From contig JAFRZB010000028.1 of assembly GCA_017442785.1 (NCBI GenBank), positions 1 through 64,000 of the forward strand: a DNA stretch of 64,000 nucleotides, given 5' to 3'. How positions within the stretch are numbered: the stretch's first letter is position 1; each line of letters opens with the position of its first letter. The stretch comes from Bacillota bacterium. Lineage in GTDB: Bacteria > Bacillota > Clostridia > Peptostreptococcales > Anaerovoracaceae. The notes below the pieces were generated by a model. It searched no databases. It was not told the origin of the DNA and saw nothing but the letters and a program-made list of their open reading frames with translations. Position numbers and translations under genes: made by a program. This document shows positions 61,517-64,000 of this stretch, piece after piece.

Positions 61517-62998
61517 ATGAAGTACAAGAGCACAAGGGGCATTGCCCCCGAGATGAGCGCCAGCGGCGCCATCATCAAAGGAATAGCTGCAGACAGGGGA
61601 CTCTACGTACCGGAGGAATTCCCGAAGCTGGAGGCTTTTAACCATATGGCGGCGCTCGACTACAAGAGCATAGCCGCAAAGGTCCTGGCTCCGTACCTCT
61701 CCGAGTTCTCCGCAGAGGAGCTAAAGGAGTGCATAGACGGAGCCTACGACGGAAAGTACAGCGTTCCCGAGATAGTTCCCGTAAGAAAGGCGGGCGGGGC
61801 TTATTTCCTGGAGCTCTACCACGGACCCACGGCAGCCTTTAAGGACATGGCTCTTCAGCTGATGCCCAGGCTCCTTGTAAAGAGCATGGAAAAGAACCAC
61901 GAGGACAAGACCGTGGTGATACTCGTCTCCACCTCGGGAGACACCGGAACAGCGGCCCTTAAGGGCTTTGAGAACGTGCCCGGCACGCAGATAGTGGTGT
62001 TCTTCCCCGACGGCGCAGTAAGCCCGGTGCAGGAGCGCCAGATGCGCACCGCAAGCGGCAGCAACGCACACGTGTTCTCCATACTCGGAAACTTCGACGA
62101 CGCCCAGACCACTCAGAAGCAGATACTCTCCGACGATGTTCTTCTTAAGGAGATGGAGGCCGCGGGCTTTACCTTCAGCGCCGCCAACTCCATGAACGTC
62201 GGAAGGCTGATACCTCAGATAGTCTACTACGTCTGGGGATACCTGAAGATGGTGACGGACGACGGCGCCATCTTCCCTGGAGACCCCATAAACATCTGCG
62301 TCCCCTCCGGGAACTTCGGAAACATACTCTCGGCATACTACGCCATGCGCATGGGCGTTCCGGTTAAGAAGCTCATCTGCGCTTCCAACAAGAACAAGGT
62401 CCTTACGGACTTCATGAATACAGGCATCTACGACGCGAACAGGGAGTTCTTCGTCACCAATTCGCCGTCGATGGACATACTCATCTCCAGCAATCTGGAG
62501 AGGCTGCTCTACCACCTTGCGGACGAGGACGCCGCGGAGGTAAGGAGCCTTATGGACCAGCTCTCCGAGACCGGAAGGTATCAGGTGAGCGAAAAGGTCT
62601 TCGAGAAGCTCTCGAAGCTCTTTGCGGCAGGCTACGCGGATGAGGACGAGATAAACGCGGCCATAGGAGATCTCTACGCGGAAGAGGGTTATCTTATGGA
62701 TACCCACACCGCTGTAGGCTACAAGGTCTGGAAAGACTACGCGGAGAGGACAGGGGACTATACACCCACGCTCATAGCCTCCACCGCAAGTCCCTACAAG
62801 TTCGCTGCCAGCATAGCGGGAAGCATAGGGATAGAGCCGGGCGCGGACGAGTTCGATACGATAGAGCGCCTGTTCATCGCTACCGGATACCCCGTCCCTT
62901 CAGGGCTTGCGGGCCTTAAGGACCGTCCGGTGGTACATAAAGAAGCGATAAAAAGAGAAGACATGAAGGAGCGCGTAAAGAAGCTCCTGGGTCTTTGA
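61517..62998 (+). CDS. thrC: Threonine synthase
   Basis: PLP enzyme converting O-phosphohomoserine to threonine. The 493 residues show the PLP lysine in GPTAAFKDMALQLMPRL, the phosphate-binding VSTSGDTGTAALKGF, and SGNFGNILSAYYAMRMG. The length is that of the longer, fungal-like bacterial type. It follows gltX by 10 nt and precedes murC by 22 nt, an unusual combination with no evident metabolic link. Confidence 0.95.
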   Translation: MKYKSTRGIAPEMSASGAIIKGIAADRGLYVPEEFPKLEAFNHMAALDYKSIAAKVLAPYLSEFSAEELKECIDGAYDGKYSVPEIVPVRKAGGAYFLELYHGPTAAFKDMALQLMPRLLVKSMEKNHEDKTVVILVSTSGDTGTAALKGFENVPGTQIVVFFPDGAVSPVQERQMRTASGSNAHVFSILGNFDDAQTTQKQILSDDVLLKEMEAAGFTFSAANSMNVGRLIPQIVYYVWGYLKMVTDDGAIFPGDPINICVPSGNFGNILSAYYAMRMGVPVKKLICASNKNKVLTDFMNTGIYDANREFFVTNSPSMDILISSNLERLLYHLADEDAAEVRSLMDQLSETGRYQVSEKVFEKLSKLFAAGYADEDEINAAIGDLYAEEGYLMDTHTAVGYKVWKDYAERTGDYTPTLIASTASPYKFAASIAGSIGIEPGADEFDTIERLFIATGYPVPSGLAGLKDRPVVHKEAIKREDMKERVKKLLGL

Positions 62999-63020
62999 TG
63001 ACAGAAAGGGCAAAAGCATA

Positions 63021-64000
63021 ATGGATCTGAACAGCTACAAGCACATCCACTTCCTCGGGATCGGAGGCATAGGAGTATCCGCCATAGCCGAGATAATGCA
63101 CAGAAGAGGCGTAAGGGTCAGCGGCTCCGACATGAAGCAGAGCATCGTAACGGACCACCTTTCGGACGAGGGCATAAAGGTCTTCATAGGCCATGACGCC
63201 GCCAATGTGGGAGATTCCGACCTTCTGGTCTATTCCAGCGCCGTATCCATGGAGAACCCCGAGATACTCAAGGCCAAAGAGCTGGGCGTTCCGGTGATCT
63301 CCAGGGCCGAGGCTCTGGGCATGCTTATGAAGGAATACCCGGTGTCCATAGCCGTCTCCGGCACCCACGGAAAGACCACCACCACGTCCATGGTCTCCCT
63401 GATAATGCAGAGCGCCGGTCTGGATCCGACCATACTCGTCGGAGGAATACTCAATGAGCTTCACAGCAACGTAAGGGTGGGCGGCGCGAAGTACTTCGTG
63501 ACCGAAGCCTGCGAGTACATGGACAGCTTCCTTGAGCTCCGTCCCACGATGGAGATAATACTCAACATAGATTCGGACCATCTGGATTATTTCAAGGATA
63601 TATATCACATAGCGCAGTCCTTCAAGACCTTCGCGGACTCTGTCCCTGCGGACGGCACAATAATAGCCTACGATTCCAACCCCTTCGTAAAGTCCGTGAC
63701 CGAAGGCCTTAAGTGCAGGGTCTGCACCTTCGGCTTCAGCGAGTCCAGCGACTTTTACGCAAAGAACATCTCCTTCGACGAGATGGGGCATCCGTCCTAC
63801 GATCTCTTCCATAAGGGGCAGTACGTGGACAGGATAAAGCTTTCCGTTCCCGGAGAGCACAACGTCGCCAACAGCCTCGCTGCCATAGCGGCTGTGATGA
63901 GCCTGGGCATGTCCGACATGGAGGTCATAAAGAAGACGCTCGAGGCCTTCCGCGGAACGCAGAGGCGCTTCGACATAATAGGCCGCACCGGCGGCATCAC
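63021..64000 (+). CDS. murC: UDP-N-acetylmuramate--L-alanine ligase (3' truncated)
   Basis: Adds L-Ala to UDP-MurNAc, the first step of the peptidoglycan stem peptide. The frame is open to the window edge (326 codons seen of ~460). Visible are the N-terminal nucleotide site HFLGIGGIGVSAIAEIMHRR, the ATP loop SGTHGKTTTTSMVSLIM, and EACEYMDSFLELRP. A weak AAAGGG lies 11 nt before the ATG. Confidence 0.95.
   Translation, partial: MDLNSYKHIHFLGIGGIGVSAIAEIMHRRGVRVSGSDMKQSIVTDHLSDEGIKVFIGHDAANVGDSDLLVYSSAVSMENPEILKAKELGVPVISRAEALGMLMKEYPVSIAVSGTHGKTTTTSMVSLIMQSAGLDPTILVGGILNELHSNVRVGGAKYFVTEACEYMDSFLELRPTMEIILNIDSDHLDYFKDIYHIAQSFKTFADSVPADGTIIAYDSNPFVKSVTEGLKCRVCTFGFSESSDFYAKNISFDEMGHPSYDLFHKGQYVDRIKLSVPGEHNVANSLAAIAAVMSLGMSDMEVIKKTLEAFRGTQRRFDIIGRTGGI

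Overview
The window looks like a chromosomal segment of an anaerobic, moderately GC-rich Clostridia-type Bacillota, probably an uncultured gut or rumen member. Pointers are the paired GlgC/GlgD subunits, a DUF1292 protein, a TIGR03905-type TSCPD protein, a ytr-like GntR/ABC operon, strong AGGAGG ribosome binding sites, sigma-A promoters, and polycistronic ATGA or TAATG overlaps. The core genes use ATA (Ile) and AGG (Arg) heavily despite the high GC. No 16S or other definitive marker is present, so placement below class is inference.

Layout. 1-6059 (+): a maltodextrin ABC importer (binding protein, MalF, MalG, MsmX/MalK-type ATPase) and a short 4-alpha-glucanotransferase. 6192-7882 (+): a helix-turn-helix/ImmA-type metallopeptidase gene with its own promoter and two palindromes, a 4-oxalocrotonate tautomerase-like gene, and a 45-aa membrane peptide. 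8051-16687 (+): an AT-richer type I restriction-modification island, hsdM-hsdS-(DUF3644)-(unknown)-(unknown)-hsdR. 16783-24127: accessory genes. These are a YkvA-like protein, a divergent regulator and membrane protein, a coiled-coil protein and a lipoprotein serpin, a DEDDh exonuclease, a Sel1-repeat protein, small ORFs and a PD-(D/E)XK-like protein, set among three intergenic repeat blocks made of hairpins. 24195-24268 (-): tRNA-Gly(CCC).

24376-37695 (-): a nine-gene glycogen operon, transcribed pgi, phosphoglucomutase, glgB, glgP, glgC, glgD, glgA, a GH13 glucosidase, then a membrane protein. Together with the importer and MalQ at the left edge it makes a full circuit: maltodextrin uptake and disproportionation, interconversion of Glc-1-P, Glc-6-P and Fru-6-P, ADP-glucose formation, chain growth, branching and phosphorolysis.

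37775-41534 (+): rdgB, a D,D-carboxypeptidase and uvrC. 41611-41800: a second kind of hairpin array. 41877-46734 (+): an alpha/beta hydrolase and an autoregulated GntR-ABC operon. 46814-53009 (-): an FAD oxidoreductase, DUF1292 and trigger-factor-like lipoprotein cluster, then the cobalamin nucleotide-loop genes cobT-cobU-cobS-(short cobU-like)-cobC. 53172-63000 (+): a heterodimeric ABC exporter, TSCPD, FkbM methyltransferase, MATE exporter, gltX and thrC. murC (63021 onward) runs off the right edge.

The strongest unexplained signal is the family of intergenic hairpin arrays at 20405-20742, 22735-22983 and 23880-24127. Each carries three (the first carries four) stem-loops whose arms share one sequence. 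The arms differ between copies by paired changes (GTGTCCC/GGGACAC against GCGTCCC/GGGACGC). Two near-identical copies flank the nuclease-like gene. The array at 41611-41800 has the same hairpin spacing with TGACA/TGTCA arms.
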